DNA of 62,952 bases. It comes from Actinomycetaceae bacterium. Its GTDB lineage: Bacteria; Actinomycetota; Actinomycetes; Actinomycetales; Actinomycetaceae. The stretch is from the NCBI GenBank assembly GCA_030532405.1, contig JAUNLF010000011.1, positions 1 through 62,952 of the forward strand, read 5' to 3'. Numbering within the stretch: the first letter of the stretch is position 1; every line of letters begins with the position of its first letter. The notes under the pieces were generated by a model that was not told the DNA's origin, made no database searches, and worked only from the letters and a program-made list of their open reading frames with translations. Position numbers and translations under genes: made by a program. Positions 46,040-57,032 of the stretch are shown here, in pieces.

Positions 46040-47277
46040 ACTACCTGATCGGCATAATACTGACGATCATCGCGCTGATGATTTCGGTGGCACTGCACGA
46101 ACTTGGACACATGATTCCGGCGAAAAAGTTCGGCGTCTACGTCCCGCAGTACATGGTTGGTTTTGGGCCGACGATCTACTCCAAGCAGGTTGGCGACACT
46201 GAGTACGGCGTGAAGGCGATCCTCCTGGGCGGCTACGTTCGCCTGGCGGGAATGTTCGGGCCGGCGCCCGAAGGCACGCCCCTGGTTAACCGCAAGGGCC
46301 AAATCACGTATGCCGAAGAGGCGCGTCAAGCGTCGCTCGCCGAGTTACCGCCGGGTAAGGAACACCAGGCTTTCTACAAGCTATCCGTGCCAAAGAAGCT
46401 GACCGTGATGCTCGGCGGACCTGTCGTCAACCTTCTAATGTCGATCGTTATTTTCGCGGTAATCATTATGGGATTTGGCATTAACACCCCCACGACGACG
46501 CTTGCGAACGTGCCGCAGTGCATTGGCACGCAGTCAAATAGTTGTACCGAGGACGCCCCGGCATCTCCCGCGTACGAGGCGGGACTTCGCGGTGGCGACA
46601 CCGTGGTGGCGTGGAACGGTGTGCAGACAAACTCGTGGGACGACGTTGTTGCCGCTATCAACGAGGCCGGGACCGAATCGGTTCCCGTCGCCGTTGAACG
46701 TGACGGACAGGTGAAAAACTTCGAGGTCGCAGCCGTCGACTTTGACGGCCGTCCCGTGGCGGGGATCCAATCGCAGATAGCGCCCGTTCGCGGCGGCATT
46801 GACGACGTTGCGAGTATCTCGTGGCAGACGTTCGCGGGAACGGCAAAGATTATTCTTGCGCTACCTCAAGCCGTGTGGAACGTTGGCGAACAGTTGTTTA
46901 CCGATCAGCCGCGCGATCCGAACTCAGTTCTTTCAATCGTTGGAGTGGGCCGCATCGCGGGTGAAGTTTCGTCCCAGGGAGACGGCATTACGATTACAGA
47001 TCGGGCCATCATGCTCCTTAGCCTGTGGGCGTCGCTAAACATGGCGTTATTCGTATTCAACTTGATCCCACTGCCACCCCTTGACGGCGGACACGTTGCC
47101 GGCGCGATTTGGGAAGGACTTCGCCGAACGTTCAACCGGGTTACCGGCAGGCCCGACCCGGGCCCGGCCGACACCGCGCGGCTCGTGCCGCTTACGCAAG
47201 TGGTGTTCGTCTTGCTGTTAGCCATGACAATTTTGCTGATTGCGGCCGACATTTTCGACCCGATTAGCCTACTGTAG
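46036..47277 (+). CDS. rseP: RseP/Rip1-like site-2 metalloprotease
   Basis: 413-aa intramembrane protease that cleaves anti-sigma factors and other membrane substrates. HELGH (H21-H25) lies in the first membrane helix; a central PDZ domain (SPAYEAGLRGGDTVVAWNGVQ) precedes LIPLPPLDGGH, the third Zn-ligand region, in a later helix. The actinobacterial order dxr-rseP-ispG is conserved. The start is GTG, overlapping dxr. Confidence 0.94.
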   Translation: MNYLIGIILTIIALMISVALHELGHMIPAKKFGVYVPQYMVGFGPTIYSKQVGDTEYGVKAILLGGYVRLAGMFGPAPEGTPLVNRKGQITYAEEARQASLAELPPGKEHQAFYKLSVPKKLTVMLGGPVVNLLMSIVIFAVIIMGFGINTPTTTLANVPQCIGTQSNSCTEDAPASPAYEAGLRGGDTVVAWNGVQTNSWDDVVAAINEAGTESVPVAVERDGQVKNFEVAAVDFDGRPVAGIQSQIAPVRGGIDDVASISWQTFAGTAKIILALPQAVWNVGEQLFTDQPRDPNSVLSIVGVGRIAGEVSSQGDGITITDRAIMLLSLWASLNMALFVFNLIPLPPLDGGHVAGAIWEGLRRTFNRVTGRPDPGPADTARLVPLTQVVFVLLLAMTILLIAADIFDPISLL

Positions 47278-47322
47278 AACATAGAGAATCAATCAACCGA
47301 TTTAACTGGGAGACACGTCATC

Positions 47323-48471
47323 GTGACTGAAATAGCTCTTGGAATGCCTGAAGTTAAGAAACCTCCGTTCCCGCGTAAAAAGACGCGGCTGATTCACGTG
47401 GGTGATGTTCCGGTCGGTGGTGGATCGCCGATTAGCGTACAGTCGATGACGACCACCAAGACCACCGATATTGGTGCCACCTTGCAGCAGATCGCAGAAC
47501 TCACGGCCGCGGGCTGTGACATTGTGCGCGTCGCGGTGCCGTCCGCGGACGATGCGGAAGCACTGCCGATCATTGCGCGTCAGTCAACCATCCCGGTTAT
47601 CGCGGATATTCACTTCCAGCCGCGTTACGTGTTCAAAGCGATCGAGGCCGGTTGCGCAGCTGTTCGCGTGAACCCCGGTAACATCCGCAAGTTTGACGAC
47701 CAGGTTAAGGACATCACCAAGGCTGCTTCCGATGCCGGTGTGTCTTTGCGTATTGGCGTTAACGCCGGTTCACTGGACCCGCGCTTGCTGAAGAAGCACG
47801 GTTCGGCAACGCCCGAGGCGCTCGCGGAGTCGGCAATGTGGGAGGCCTCCCTGTTCGAAGAGCACGACTTCCACGACTTTAAGATTTCGGTTAAGCACCA
47901 CGATCCGGTAACCATGATCCGCGCTTACGAGATCCTGTCTGAAGCTGGTGACTGGCCGCTACACCTGGGTGTAACCGAGGCGGGCCCGCAGTTCCAGGGC
48001 ACGATCAAGTCGGCAACCGCTTTCGGCGCCCTGCTGCGTCAAGGCATTGGTGACACGATCCGCGTGTCCCTGTCTGCCCCGCCGGTCGAAGAAGTGAAGG
48101 TCGGCATCGAAATCCTGCAGTCGCTCGGCCTGAAGGAACGCACCCTAGAAATCGTGTCGTGCCCGTCGTGTGGCCGCGCCCAGGTAGACGTGTTCTCGCT
48201 GGCTAACGAGGTAACCGAAGGCCTGCAAGACCTCACTGTTCCGCTCCGCGTAGCGGTTATGGGTTGCGTTGTGAACGGCCCGGGTGAAGCTCGCGAAGCT
48301 GACCTTGGTGTTGCATCGGGTAACGGCAAGGGCCAGATCTTCATTAAGGGTAAGGTCGTTGAGACTGTTCCCGAAGGCCAGATTGTGCCCACCCTCATCA
48401 AGTATGCGAACCAGATCGCAGAAGACATGGGGCTGGAAGAAGGCAGTGGTCAGGTAGACGTTATCGCCTAG
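47323..48471 (+). CDS. ispG: 4-hydroxy-3-methylbut-2-en-1-yl diphosphate synthase
   Basis: 382-aa [4Fe-4S] enzyme of the MEP pathway. Cluster ligands: C280 and C283 (SCPSCGRA) and C315 ([10 protein letters not shown]). The TIM barrel has [12 protein letters not shown] and [19 protein letters not shown] start. tdh follows 13 nt downstream and may share its transcript. Confidence 0.96.
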   Translation: MTEIALGMPEVKKPPFPRKKTRLIHVGDVPVGGGSPISVQSMTTTKTTDIGATLQQIAELTAAGCDIVRVAVPSADDAEALPIIARQSTIPVIADIHFQPRYVFKAIEAGCAAVRVNPGNIRKFDDQVKDITKAASDAGVSLRIGVNAGSLDPRLLKKHGSATPEALAESAMWEASLFEEHDFHDFKISVKHHDPVTMIRAYEILSEAGDWPLHLGVTEAGPQFQGTIKSATAFGALLRQGIGDTIRVSLSAPPVEEVKVGIEILQSLGLKERTLEIVSCPSCGRAQVDVFSLANEVTEGLQDLTVPLRVAVMGCVVNGPGEAREADLGVASGNGKGQIFIKGKVVETVPEGQIVPTLIKYANQIAEDMGLEEGSGQVDVIA

Positions 48472-48484
48472 CAAAGGACAAAGC

Positions 48485-49516
48485 GTGAAGGCTCTAGTTA
48501 AAACTGAAGCGGGACCGGGACTAGAGCTTACCGATGTCCCGATGCCGAAAGTTGGACCCAACGACGTCCTCGTACGCATACTTCGAACGGGTATTTGCGG
48601 AACGGATGTTCACATCGATAAGTGGGATCCGTGGGCGCAAAAGCGCGTGGAGTCGCCGCGCATTGTTGGGCATGAGTTCTCCGGTGAGGTTGTTGAGGTC
48701 GGCTCCGAAGTTGAGGGCGTGAAGGTCGGCGACTTCGTGTCCGGCGAGGGCCACTACGTGTGCGGTCGCTGCCGGGCGTGCCTGGCCGGCAAACGCCACC
48801 TGTGCATTAACACGCGGGGGATCGGGTACGACGTTGACGGCGTGTTTGCCGAGTACTTCGCGATGCCGGCCTCCAACGTTTGGATCCACCACAACCCGAA
48901 CCTGTCCAAGGACGTGGCCGCCATTTTTGACCCGTTCGGAAACGCCGTCCACACCGCCTTGCAGTTCAATACGCTTGCCGAGGACGTCTTGGTATCGGGT
49001 GCGGGGCCCATTGGGATCATGGCGGCACTGGTTGCTAACTTCCAGGGCGCCCGCCACGTGGTGCTGACCGACCTATCCGAGGAACGCCTTGAACTTGCAC
49101 GCAGCCTCGGCATCGAGCACACCGTGAACGTCTCGAAAGAGCGTTTGCGCGACTTTTACGGCCAAATCAACATGGTCGAAGGCTTCGACGTCGGCCTGGA
49201 AATGTCCGGGTCCGCGGCCGCCCTCACTTCGATGATTGATCACATGACGCACGGCGGACGCATCGCGGCGCTTGGAACGCCAACGGCAAACGTTAGCCTC
49301 GACATGTCCACAGTCATCTTCAACATGCTCACAATCAAGGGCGTAACGGGCAGGCGCATTTTTGAAACGTGGTACGCAATGTCCGCGCTTTTGCAATCCG
49401 GATTGGACATCTCGGGCGTGATTACCGACCGCTTCCACTACACCGATTTCAAGCGAGCATTCGAGGTCGCCGGGGACGGTCGCAGCGGTAAAGTGATCAT
49501 GGCTTGGGACGAGTAA
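48485..49516 (+). CDS. tdh: L-threonine 3-dehydrogenase
   Basis: 343-aa zinc-dependent medium-chain dehydrogenase that oxidises threonine to 2-amino-3-ketobutyrate. Catalytic Zn: GICGTD and [12 protein letters not shown]. Structural Zn: [15 protein letters not shown]. The assignment over other MDR dehydrogenases rests on similarity and on the kbl gene 16 bp downstream. GTG start. Confidence 0.93.
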   Translation: MKALVKTEAGPGLELTDVPMPKVGPNDVLVRILRTGICGTDVHIDKWDPWAQKRVESPRIVGHEFSGEVVEVGSEVEGVKVGDFVSGEGHYVCGRCRACLAGKRHLCINTRGIGYDVDGVFAEYFAMPASNVWIHHNPNLSKDVAAIFDPFGNAVHTALQFNTLAEDVLVSGAGPIGIMAALVANFQGARHVVLTDLSEERLELARSLGIEHTVNVSKERLRDFYGQINMVEGFDVGLEMSGSAAALTSMIDHMTHGGRIAALGTPTANVSLDMSTVIFNMLTIKGVTGRRIFETWYAMSALLQSGLDISGVITDRFHYTDFKRAFEVAGDGRSGKVIMAWDE

Positions 49517-49532
49517 CCTTAAGGAAAAACTA

Positions 49533-50720
49533 ATGGTTTCTATGGATCGCTTCAAAGAAGAAGTTGACTCTATTAAAGACGACGGGCTTTACAAGGACGA
49601 GGCCGCCCTGGCGAGCCCGCAAAGCGCATACGTTGAACTTACCGACGGGCGCAAGGTTTTGAACCTGTGCGCAAACAACTACCTGGGGCTCGCGGACTCA
49701 CCGGAATTGATTGAGGCCGCCAAGAATGCCCTCGACGAGTGGGGCTTTGGCATGGCGTCGGTGCGTTTCATCTGCGGCACGCAGACGCTGCACACCGAGC
49801 TAGAAGACGCCCTCACGAAATTCTTCCACCCCGACGACCCTGAAAACTGGGACACGATTTTGTACTCGTCCTGTTTTGACGCAAACGGGGGACTTTTCGA
49901 GGTCCTGTGCCAGAGCGAGGACGCGATCATCTCCGATGAGTTGAACCACGCTTCGATCATCGACGGTGTTCGCCTGTCTAAAGCGCGGCGCTTCCGCTTC
50001 AAAAACCGCGACATGGACGAACTCGAGCAGTGTCTGAAAGACTCCCAGGACGCGCGCACCCGCCTTATCGCAACGGACGGCGTGTTCTCGATGGACGGCT
50101 ACATTGCGCCCCTGCCGAAGATTTGTGAGCTGGCTGAAAAGTACGACGCCCTCGTCATGGTGGACGACTCGCACGCGGTTGGCTTCACCGGCGAGACCGG
50201 GGCGGGCACACCCGAACTATTCGGAGTGCGCGACAAAGTCGACATCATCACCGGAACACTCGGCAAGGGCCTTGGCGGAGCCTCCGGTGGCTACACGTGC
50301 GCGCGCAAAGAAATCGTGGAGCTACTGCGCCAACGCTCGCGGCCCTACCTGTTCTCAAACTCCCTGGCACCGGCCATCGCGGGCGCGGCACTGAAGACCC
50401 TACAGATGCTAAAGACGTCCTCGGACCTGATTAAACAACTGAACGAAAACACGCGCTACTTCCGCACAAAGATGACCGAAGCGGGATTCGACATCCCCGA
50501 ATCAGAGCACGCCATCGTGCCCGTCATGGTTGGCGACGCGAAGGTCGCCGCGAAAATGGCCGACCTGATTTTAGCTAAAGGCGTGTACGTGAGGGCGTTC
50601 TCGTACCCCGTCGTGCCAAAGGGCAAGGCTCGGATTCGCACGCAAATGTCCGCGGCATTGACGCGGGCGGATCTGGATCTGGCGATCAACGCGTTCATCG
50701 AGGCGCGCGAGGAAATCTAA
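49533..50720 (+). CDS. kbl: 2-amino-3-ketobutyrate CoA ligase
   Basis: 395-aa PLP enzyme of the alpha-oxoamine synthase family that splits 2-amino-3-ketobutyrate into glycine and acetyl-CoA. [19 protein letters not shown] and the Schiff-base Lys245 ([14 protein letters not shown]) are clear. ATG with AAGGA upstream. With tdh it makes a complete threonine-to-glycine route. Confidence 0.94.
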   Translation: MVSMDRFKEEVDSIKDDGLYKDEAALASPQSAYVELTDGRKVLNLCANNYLGLADSPELIEAAKNALDEWGFGMASVRFICGTQTLHTELEDALTKFFHPDDPENWDTILYSSCFDANGGLFEVLCQSEDAIISDELNHASIIDGVRLSKARRFRFKNRDMDELEQCLKDSQDARTRLIATDGVFSMDGYIAPLPKICELAEKYDALVMVDDSHAVGFTGETGAGTPELFGVRDKVDIITGTLGKGLGGASGGYTCARKEIVELLRQRSRPYLFSNSLAPAIAGAALKTLQMLKTSSDLIKQLNENTRYFRTKMTEAGFDIPESEHAIVPVMVGDAKVAAKMADLILAKGVYVRAFSYPVVPKGKARIRTQMSAALTRADLDLAINAFIEAREEI

Positions 50721-50828
50721 CGCTGCGCGCAGAACCTCGCCGCGCGGCCTGGGCGAACGCGGGACGCTAGCGGTGTTTGTGCGAGGGCGGGACCGGTGCG
50801 CGTCGGCGACCGAACTTCAGTATAGGTT

Positions 50829-50863
50829 TTCACTTATTCCCTAGAACTATTAGGCTGGTAGAC
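50829..50863 (+). promoter_or_regulatory. Leaderless promoter of proS
   Basis: TTCACT (50829-50834), 16-bp spacer, TAGGCT (50851-50856), then seven nucleotides to the GTG. It is the clearest complete leaderless promoter in the window. Confidence 0.72.
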
Positions 50864-52675
50864 GTGCTTACAAACATGTCTGAGTTTTTTCTGCGGACTC
50901 TTCGCGAGGATCCCGCAGACGCTGAAGTTGCCAGTCACAAGTTGCTAGTGAGGGCGGGCTATGTTCGCCGTGTAGCTCCGGGTATCTACACCTGGTTGCC
51001 ACTTGGACTGAAGGTACTGCGCAATATCGAACAGGTTGTGCGTGAGGAAATGGCTGCGATTGGTGCGCAGGAGCTGCACTTCCCGGCGCTGTTGCCGCGC
51101 GAGCCGTACGAGAAGACGAACCGGTGGGAAGAATACGGTCCGAACCTGTTCAGGTTGAAAGACCGCAAGGCCGCTGACTACCTGCTCGCGCCGACCCATG
51201 AGGAAATGTTCACGTTGGTCGTGAAAGACATGTACTCCTCGTACAAGGAACTTCCGCTGATCCTTTACCAGATCCAGACGAAGTACCGCGACGAAGCACG
51301 CCCTCGTGCCGGCGTTATTCGTGGACGCGAGTTCGTCATGAAGGACTCCTACAGCTTCGACATTGACGACGAGGGGTTGGACAAGTCCTACGACCTGCAC
51401 CGCGAAGCGTACCAGCGCATCTTTGACAAGCTCGGCCTGCCCTTTGCGATCTGCGAGGCGCAGTCGGGTGCGATGGGTGGTTCACGCTCCGAAGAGTTCT
51501 TGTACCCCAACCCGATGGGTGAGGACACGTTCGTGCGTTCCCCGGGTGGCTACGCGGCGAACGCTGAAGCTGTCACCACGGTAGTTCCCGACCCCGTGGA
51601 CGCCTCCGACGTGCCGGCAAAGGAGCTCCGCTCCACGCCGGGCGCCTCGACGATCGCCAGCCTGGTTGACCTGTCTAACGAGATGTACCCGCGCGAAGAC
51701 CGCCCCTGGACCGCGGCCGACATGCTGAAGTCCTTCGTGGTCACGCTGACCCACCCGGACGGAACGCGCGAAGTTGTAAACATTGGTATTCCGGGCGACC
51801 GTGACGTAGACGAGAAGCGCCTTGAGGCCGCATTCGCCCCCGCCGAAGTCGAGCTGGCAACGCCGGAAGACCTCGCAAAGCACCCCGAACTCGTGCCCGG
51901 CTACCTCGGCCCGGAGGTTTGCGGTCCTAACTCCGACAAGCGTTACATTGACGAGGACGGCAACCCGCAAGGTTCCATCCGGTTCCTGGTAGATCCGCGC
52001 GTAGTTGAAGGCACCTCCTGGATTGCCGGTGGCAACAAGGTTGACCACCACGTTTACAACCTGGTGATGGGCCGCGACTTCACTGCCGACGGCACGATCG
52101 AGGCCGCCGAAATCAAGGAAGGCGACCCGGCACCCGACGGCTCCGGCCCGCTAGAACTTGCCCGCGGCATCGAAATCGGACACATCTTCCAGCTCGGCCG
52201 CAAGTACGCTGAAGCCCTGGACCTGAAGGTACTGGACCAAAACGGCAAATCGCAGGTTGTCACCATGGGCTCCTACGGCCTGGGCGTGTCGCGCGTTGTA
52301 GCCGCAATGGTAGAGAGCCACCACGACGACCTCGGACTATCGTGGCCAATGATCGTAGCGCCCTTCCACCTACAGGTAGTTGCCGCCGGAAAGGGCGAGG
52401 AAATCGCGCAGACCGCAAAGCAGCTCGCCCAGGCGGCATCCGATGCGGGCTTCGAAGTGCTGTTCGACGACCGTCCGAAGGTCTCGGCGGGCGTTAAGTT
52501 CGCAGACGCGGAGCTACTCGGCATGCCTTACGTGCTGGTGGTTGGCCGCGGCCTAAAGGAAGGCGTCGTGGAACTGCGCGACCGTCGCGCCGGAACTTCA
52601 CGCGAACTCAAGGTCGCAGAAGCTGAAGCCGCACTTATCGAAGAACTAGAACAGAACAGGGGATCAAGCCGATGA
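50864..52675 (+). CDS. proS: Prolyl-tRNA synthetase (bacterial type with INS domain)
   Basis: 603-aa class II synthetase. Motif 2 is [25 protein letters not shown]; motif 3 is [14 protein letters not shown]. Residues about 225-405 are the INS editing insertion. The C-terminal anticodon domain has [31 protein letters not shown] giving [22 protein letters not shown] is chosen from the leaderless promoter; an upstream frame is discarded. ATGA overlap with def. Confidence 0.95.
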   Translation: MLTNMSEFFLRTLREDPADAEVASHKLLVRAGYVRRVAPGIYTWLPLGLKVLRNIEQVVREEMAAIGAQELHFPALLPREPYEKTNRWEEYGPNLFRLKDRKAADYLLAPTHEEMFTLVVKDMYSSYKELPLILYQIQTKYRDEARPRAGVIRGREFVMKDSYSFDIDDEGLDKSYDLHREAYQRIFDKLGLPFAICEAQSGAMGGSRSEEFLYPNPMGEDTFVRSPGGYAANAEAVTTVVPDPVDASDVPAKELRSTPGASTIASLVDLSNEMYPREDRPWTAADMLKSFVVTLTHPDGTREVVNIGIPGDRDVDEKRLEAAFAPAEVELATPEDLAKHPELVPGYLGPEVCGPNSDKRYIDEDGNPQGSIRFLVDPRVVEGTSWIAGGNKVDHHVYNLVMGRDFTADGTIEAAEIKEGDPAPDGSGPLELARGIEIGHIFQLGRKYAEALDLKVLDQNGKSQVVTMGSYGLGVSRVVAAMVESHHDDLGLSWPMIVAPFHLQVVAAGKGEEIAQTAKQLAQAASDAGFEVLFDDRPKVSAGVKFADAELLGMPYVLVVGRGLKEGVVELRDRRAGTSRELKVAEAEAALIEELEQNRGSSR

Positions 52676-53160
52676 CCCACCGCGAAATTCGAGTTATCGG
52701 GGATCCGGTGCTCAGAACCGAGTGCGACTGGATTACCGACATTGACGACCACGTTAAAAACCTGGTCGAAGACCTGCTAGAAAACGTTGACGAAGAAGGC
52801 CGCGCGGGCCTCGCAGCACCCCAGATTGGTGTCAGCTTGCGCGCCTTTTCGTGGAACATTGACGGCGAGATCGGTTACGTCCTCAACCCCAAACTTGTTG
52901 AAGTATCCGAGGACGAATACCAAGACGGCGACGAAGGCTGCCTGTCTGTGCCGGGCTTGTGGTTCCCAACCGAACGCGCGTGGTACGCCCGCGTTGAAGG
53001 CATCGACCTGGACGGCAAGAAAGTCGTCGTCGAGGGCGAGGAGCTAATGGCCCGCGCGCTACAGCACGAGACCGACCACCTGGAAGGCATGCTGTACCTG
53101 GACCGCCTGGACCGCGCGACCCGCAAGAAGGCGCTGCGTAAGGTCCGCGAACTCATGTAA
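52672..53160 (+). CDS. def: Peptide deformylase
   Basis: 162-aa Fe/Zn metalloenzyme that removes the formyl group from new proteins. All three motifs are intact: [17 protein letters not shown] and [13 protein letters not shown] coupling to proS. A strong terminator follows. Confidence 0.96.
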   Translation: MTHREIRVIGDPVLRTECDWITDIDDHVKNLVEDLLENVDEEGRAGLAAPQIGVSLRAFSWNIDGEIGYVLNPKLVEVSEDEYQDGDEGCLSVPGLWFPTERAWYARVEGIDLDGKKVVVEGEELMARALQHETDHLEGMLYLDRLDRATRKKALRKVRELM

Positions 53161-53165
53161 GCACT

Positions 53166-53202
53166 ACTAGTTGCCCAGCTTCGGCTGGGCAACTAGTCTT
53201 TT
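53166..53202 (+). terminator. Terminator after def
   Basis: Perfect 14-bp stem ACTAGTTGCCCAGC / GCTGGGCAACTAGT with a TTCG tetraloop and CTTTT. Confidence 0.92.
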
Positions 53203-53310
53203 AAGCGCCCATCGGGCAAAATAGAAGCAAGACACCGCTGGATCGGTCGAACAACTCCACAGCTTGCGGACGTAGGGGAAGACGAACCTCAAGCTAAAAG
53301 GAGGCAGACA

Positions 53311-53811
53311 ATGACCGGGAGCTTTACCCGCGGTGTACTTTTTGTGCACTCAAGTCCGCCGGCGCTGTGCCCTCACGTGGAGTGGAATGTCGCGGCGGTA
53401 CTGGACCAAGATGTGCGCTTTGAATGGACCCAGCAGCCGGCCGCCCACGGAATGATGAGGACCGAGTTCTCCTGGGTTGGCCCCGTTGGCACGGGCGCGC
53501 AACTGGCTTCCGCCCTGCGCGGATGGGAACACCTGCGCTACGAGATCACCGAAGAACCCGTCCGTGGCTCGGACGGCGCCCGCTGGTGCCACACCCCCGA
53601 CCTGGGGATCTTCCACGCACCCATGGATGCTTCGGGCAACATGCTGATTCCAGAGGACCGCATCCGCGCGGCCATGAGTTCCAGCACCGACCTTGCCACC
53701 TTGCAAGACCGACTCGACCTGGCTCTTGGCCAAGCGTGGGATGACGAGCTAGAACCCTTCCGCTACGCTGGCGATGGCGTACCCGTCCGCTGGTTGCACC
53801 GGGTCGGTTAG
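53311..53811 (+). CDS. DUF3145 family protein
   Basis: 166-aa actinobacteria-restricted protein of unknown function. Its opening GVLFVHSSPPALCPHVEWNVAAVL and the block LGIFHAPMDASGNMLIPEDRIRAAM are typical. ATG follows AAAGGAGG. The next gene starts 26 nt later with its own SD, so the two are likely one operon. Confidence 0.9.
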   Translation: MTGSFTRGVLFVHSSPPALCPHVEWNVAAVLDQDVRFEWTQQPAAHGMMRTEFSWVGPVGTGAQLASALRGWEHLRYEITEEPVRGSDGARWCHTPDLGIFHAPMDASGNMLIPEDRIRAAMSSSTDLATLQDRLDLALGQAWDDELEPFRYAGDGVPVRWLHRVG

Positions 53812-53837
53812 CGTCATTTCAATCTAGGAGGACGAAG

Positions 53838-54257
53838 TTGGGTATCTCAATCGCAGAAATGCTCGGCCTGGAGTTGCCCGAAGAACAACCCGGTGACGCG
53901 GACGCCGCCGGGCAGGACACAGACGGGCAGGACCCTGCTGGGCGGGCAGAAGCAGGCTCGCCCTCGTCATCCGAATCTGAAAACCCCGCTACAGGCGCGG
54001 GGGACGGGGTAGAAAAAGACGACCCCGTGCAAGAAGCGGTGGTTGTCGCCCTGCTTGCAGAATCGAATGTGCCCGCGGAGGACTTCCGGTCGGACTTAAC
54101 GCTAGAAGGCGACTTCGACCTGGATGCGATCGGACGTTACGCGGTAGTTGCGAGCATCGAACAGGACTTGCGGGTCACTTTGAAGGACTCCGAGGTGGAG
54201 GATGCGGCAACGCTCGCGGACCTCATTGCACTTGTCAGGCAAAGCCAACGTGGTTAA
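53838..54257 (+). CDS. Acyl-carrier-protein-like protein lacking the phosphopantetheine Ser
   Basis: 139-aa protein. Residues about 15-65 are Gly/Asp/Ser/Pro-rich linker. The C-terminal 75 residues have carrier-protein helices: VQEAVVVALLAESNVPAEDFRSDLTLEGDFD, then LDAIGRYAVVASIEQDLRVTL and DAATLADLIALV. Aligning with DSLDxVELVMALEEEF puts Ala where the modified Ser should be. TTG start with GGAGGA upstream. It cannot carry a 4'-phosphopantetheine if this alignment is right; it may be structural or regulatory. Confidence 0.75.
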   Translation: MGISIAEMLGLELPEEQPGDADAAGQDTDGQDPAGRAEAGSPSSSESENPATGAGDGVEKDDPVQEAVVVALLAESNVPAEDFRSDLTLEGDFDLDAIGRYAVVASIEQDLRVTLKDSEVEDAATLADLIALVRQSQRG

Positions 54258-54309
54258 ATGCCCAGCGGCCGTGGTTAAAAACCCAGGCTGAGTCGCCCGC
54301 CCTGGGCAT
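54258..54309 (+). terminator. Long-loop hairpin after the carrier-like gene
   Basis: ATGCCCAG (54258-54265) and CTGGGCAT (54302-54309) with an inner CCCAGG/CCTGGG alternative. No T-run, so terminator status is unsure. Confidence 0.4.
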
Positions 54310-54382
54310 CCGTCAATCGACGCAAACTGTGGGATAGATCTCATAGAATTATTCATGCGTCGATCAAAAAAGGGGACTTGCT

Positions 54383-55090
54383 ATGACGGTTCACGGGCGC
54401 ATTTGGCAACCAAACGCAAAAACGGTCAGAATCGCGAACTGGCAACTAAAGACCGCCATGGCGATCACCGGGCTAATCATGGCCGCGTTCGTGCTTGTCC
54501 ACATGCTTGGCAATCTTAAAATTTTCAGTTCAGCGCAAGAATACAACGCCTACTCTCAGTGGCTTCGCGAAGCGTTCACGCCACTATTGCCATACGAAGG
54601 ACTCTTGTGGCTCGCGCGGCTCGTGCTGGGCGCGTGTTTAGCAATCCACGTTATCGCGGCCCTCATGGTTTGGGCGCGGTCACGCGGTAACAGTGGAAAC
54701 GCCCGCGTGCGCCACCGCAAAGGGTGGCTGGCAAAACTGATGCTACCCACCGGAGCGGTGCTACTACTTTTCGTGGTCCTGCACATTTTGGATTTAACAG
54801 TTGGCAAACTCGTGGCGCCCAGCCAGTTCCAGCACCCCGACCCGCAGTTCCACGCGGCAGCGAACCTGGTGGCCTCGCTGGACCGGCCGGTCATGGCAGG
54901 CTTTTACCTATTCATGCTTCTGGCCCTTGCAATCCACTTAACCCACGGGATCGAGCTTGCAATTAACGACCTCGGAACGACCTCAGAAACGGGACGAAAA
55001 TGGGCGCGCATAATCGCGATGGCAACCGCGGTACTGATTCTGGTTGGCGACGCCGCCGTCGTGCTCAGTGCAAATCTAGGAGTTGTGTGA
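54383..55090 (+). CDS. sdhC: Succinate dehydrogenase cytochrome b subunit
   Basis: 235-aa di-haem type membrane anchor with five hydrophobic helices, as in Bacillus SdhC and Wolinella FrdC. Axial-His candidates: FVLVHMLGNL, AIHVIAAL, VLHILDLT and AIHLTHGIE. There is no separate sdhD. Together with sdhA and sdhB it forms a class B-type enzyme, which often uses menaquinone. ATG start; sdhA begins right after the stop. Confidence 0.92.
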   Translation: MTVHGRIWQPNAKTVRIANWQLKTAMAITGLIMAAFVLVHMLGNLKIFSSAQEYNAYSQWLREAFTPLLPYEGLLWLARLVLGACLAIHVIAALMVWARSRGNSGNARVRHRKGWLAKLMLPTGAVLLLFVVLHILDLTVGKLVAPSQFQHPDPQFHAAANLVASLDRPVMAGFYLFMLLALAIHLTHGIELAINDLGTTSETGRKWARIIAMATAVLILVGDAAVVLSANLGVV

Positions 55091-55091
55091 C

Positions 55092-57032
55092 ATGGAAATC
55101 CTAAGAGGGCACGATCTGGACGGTAAGGTGCCCGAGGCGAGTTCTCCAAAAGAGCGTTGGGGCGAACACAAACAGAGGCTACGCCTGGTGTCGCCGTCAA
55201 ACCGCCGCAAGTTCCACGTGCTGGTAATCGGTACGGGCTTAGCCGGGGCGGGGGCGGCGTCCTCACTGGCGGAACTGGGCTTCAAGGTCACGTCGGTTTC
55301 GTATCACGACTCGCCGCGCAGGGCGCACTCGGTGGCCGCGCAGGGCGGGATCAACGCGGCGCGAGGCAAACGCGTGGACGGCGACGGCCTGTTGCGCTTC
55401 GTAGTCGACACCGTCAAAGGAGGCGACTTTCGCGCACGCGAATCCGAAGCGTGGCGGCTGGCTGAAGAATCCTCCCGCGTAATCGACCACATGAGCGCGA
55501 TCGGCGTCCCGTTTGCCCGCGAATACGACGGCGCGCTTGCCAACCGTTCGTTTGGCGGCGTTCAAGTGTCGAGGACGTTCTACTCGCGCGGCCAGACGGG
55601 CCAGCAGCTTCAGATCGCCGCCCACCAGGCGTTGCTCCGCCAGGTTGCGGCCGGCAATGTCGAGCTGTGGATCCGCCACGAAATGCTCGACCTGATCGTA
55701 GACGGCGGGCGAGCCGTCGGCGTGGTCGTTCGGAGCCTAGTTACCGGCGAACTGCGCGCGATAACGGCGGACGCGGTCGTCCTCGCAACCGGCGGATACG
55801 GCAATGTTTACAGGTACTCGACGCTGGCAAAGAACTCGAACGCGTCGGCTGCCTGGCGTGCCCACAAGCGCGGCGCCGCAATCGCGAACACCTCGTTTAT
55901 CCAGTTCCACCCAACCGCGTTACCAGTGCAGTCGCCGTGGCAATCTAAGACCACGCTCATGTCCGAATCGCTGCGAAATGACGGGCGAATATGGGTGCCA
56001 AAGCGGGCCGGGGATGACAGGCCTGCAAATGACATTCCCGAGGACGAGCGCGACTACTACCTGGAGCGCAAGTATCCCGCGTTCGGAAACCTAACGCCGC
56101 GTGACGTGGCGTCGCGGGCCGCGCGCGAACAAATCGAAGCCGGCCACGGGGTGGGTCCGAAACGAAACGCGGTGAACCTCGATTTCCGCGATGCTCTGGA
56201 CAGGCTGGGCGTCGACATATTGAACGAGCGGTACGGCAACTTGTTTGACATGTACTACGACTCGACGGGGGAGGACCCGCGGAAAACCCCGATGCGGATC
56301 GCGCCTGGCGCGCACTTCACGATGGGTGGGCTGTGGGTGGACTACAACCTGATGTCTACGATCCCGGGCCTGTTCGTCGCGGGGGAGGCATCGTATGCTT
56401 ACCACGGTGCAAACCGTCTGGGCGCAAACTCACTGCTATCGGCATGCGTGGACGGATTCTTCGTGATCCCACACGTTGTTGCAGACTACTTGGCTGGCAT
56501 CCTGGGAACGCAAAGGCCCGCGGAAGACTCGGACATCGCCAAATACACGCTCAGCTGCGCAAAGTCGCGCATCGTGTCCCTAAAGAACTCCAGTGGCGAC
56601 ACCCCCGCAATCGACATTCACACCGAGCTCGGCGAGATCATGTACCGGCACTGCGGTGTCTCCCGATCCGCAGCCAGCCTGCGTGAAGGCATCAAGAAGA
56701 TCGACGAACTTCGCCGAACCTACCGCGACCGACTACGCGTCACCGGATCGCAACTGCAAGTAAACCAAGACCTCGAGATGGCACTGCGCGTTGAAGACTA
56801 CCTGGAGCTCGCGCAAACCATGTGCGTGGACGCCCTCCATCGGGAAGAATCCTGCGGCGCCCATTACCGCGAAGAATATTCAATCGAGGGCGAAGCCATG
56901 CGCCGCGATGACGAATGGATGTTCACAACAGCGTGGAATACGTCCAACTGGCAGGCCGACCCCACGTTCGTTGAACACCGCGAACCGCTACATTTCGAGG
57001 CCGTCCAACCGGCGACTAGGAGCTACAAGTGA
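55092..57032 (+). CDS. sdhA: Succinate dehydrogenase/fumarate reductase flavoprotein subunit
   Basis: 646-aa FAD subunit. The FAD fold starts VLVIGTGLAGAGAASSLAELGF. HSVAAQGGINAARG is the FAD-linking His block, INFIQFHPT-like NTSFIQFHPTALP and MGGLWVDYNLMSTIPGLFVAGEASYAYHGANRLGANS are conserved. The C-terminal helical part is full length. ATG 55092 is used. It ends inside sdhB by 4 bp. Confidence 0.95.
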   Translation: MEILRGHDLDGKVPEASSPKERWGEHKQRLRLVSPSNRRKFHVLVIGTGLAGAGAASSLAELGFKVTSVSYHDSPRRAHSVAAQGGINAARGKRVDGDGLLRFVVDTVKGGDFRARESEAWRLAEESSRVIDHMSAIGVPFAREYDGALANRSFGGVQVSRTFYSRGQTGQQLQIAAHQALLRQVAAGNVELWIRHEMLDLIVDGGRAVGVVVRSLVTGELRAITADAVVLATGGYGNVYRYSTLAKNSNASAAWRAHKRGAAIANTSFIQFHPTALPVQSPWQSKTTLMSESLRNDGRIWVPKRAGDDRPANDIPEDERDYYLERKYPAFGNLTPRDVASRAAREQIEAGHGVGPKRNAVNLDFRDALDRLGVDILNERYGNLFDMYYDSTGEDPRKTPMRIAPGAHFTMGGLWVDYNLMSTIPGLFVAGEASYAYHGANRLGANSLLSACVDGFFVIPHVVADYLAGILGTQRPAEDSDIAKYTLSCAKSRIVSLKNSSGDTPAIDIHTELGEIMYRHCGVSRSAASLREGIKKIDELRRTYRDRLRVTGSQLQVNQDLEMALRVEDYLELAQTMCVDALHREESCGAHYREEYSIEGEAMRRDDEWMFTTAWNTSNWQADPTFVEHREPLHFEAVQPATRSYK

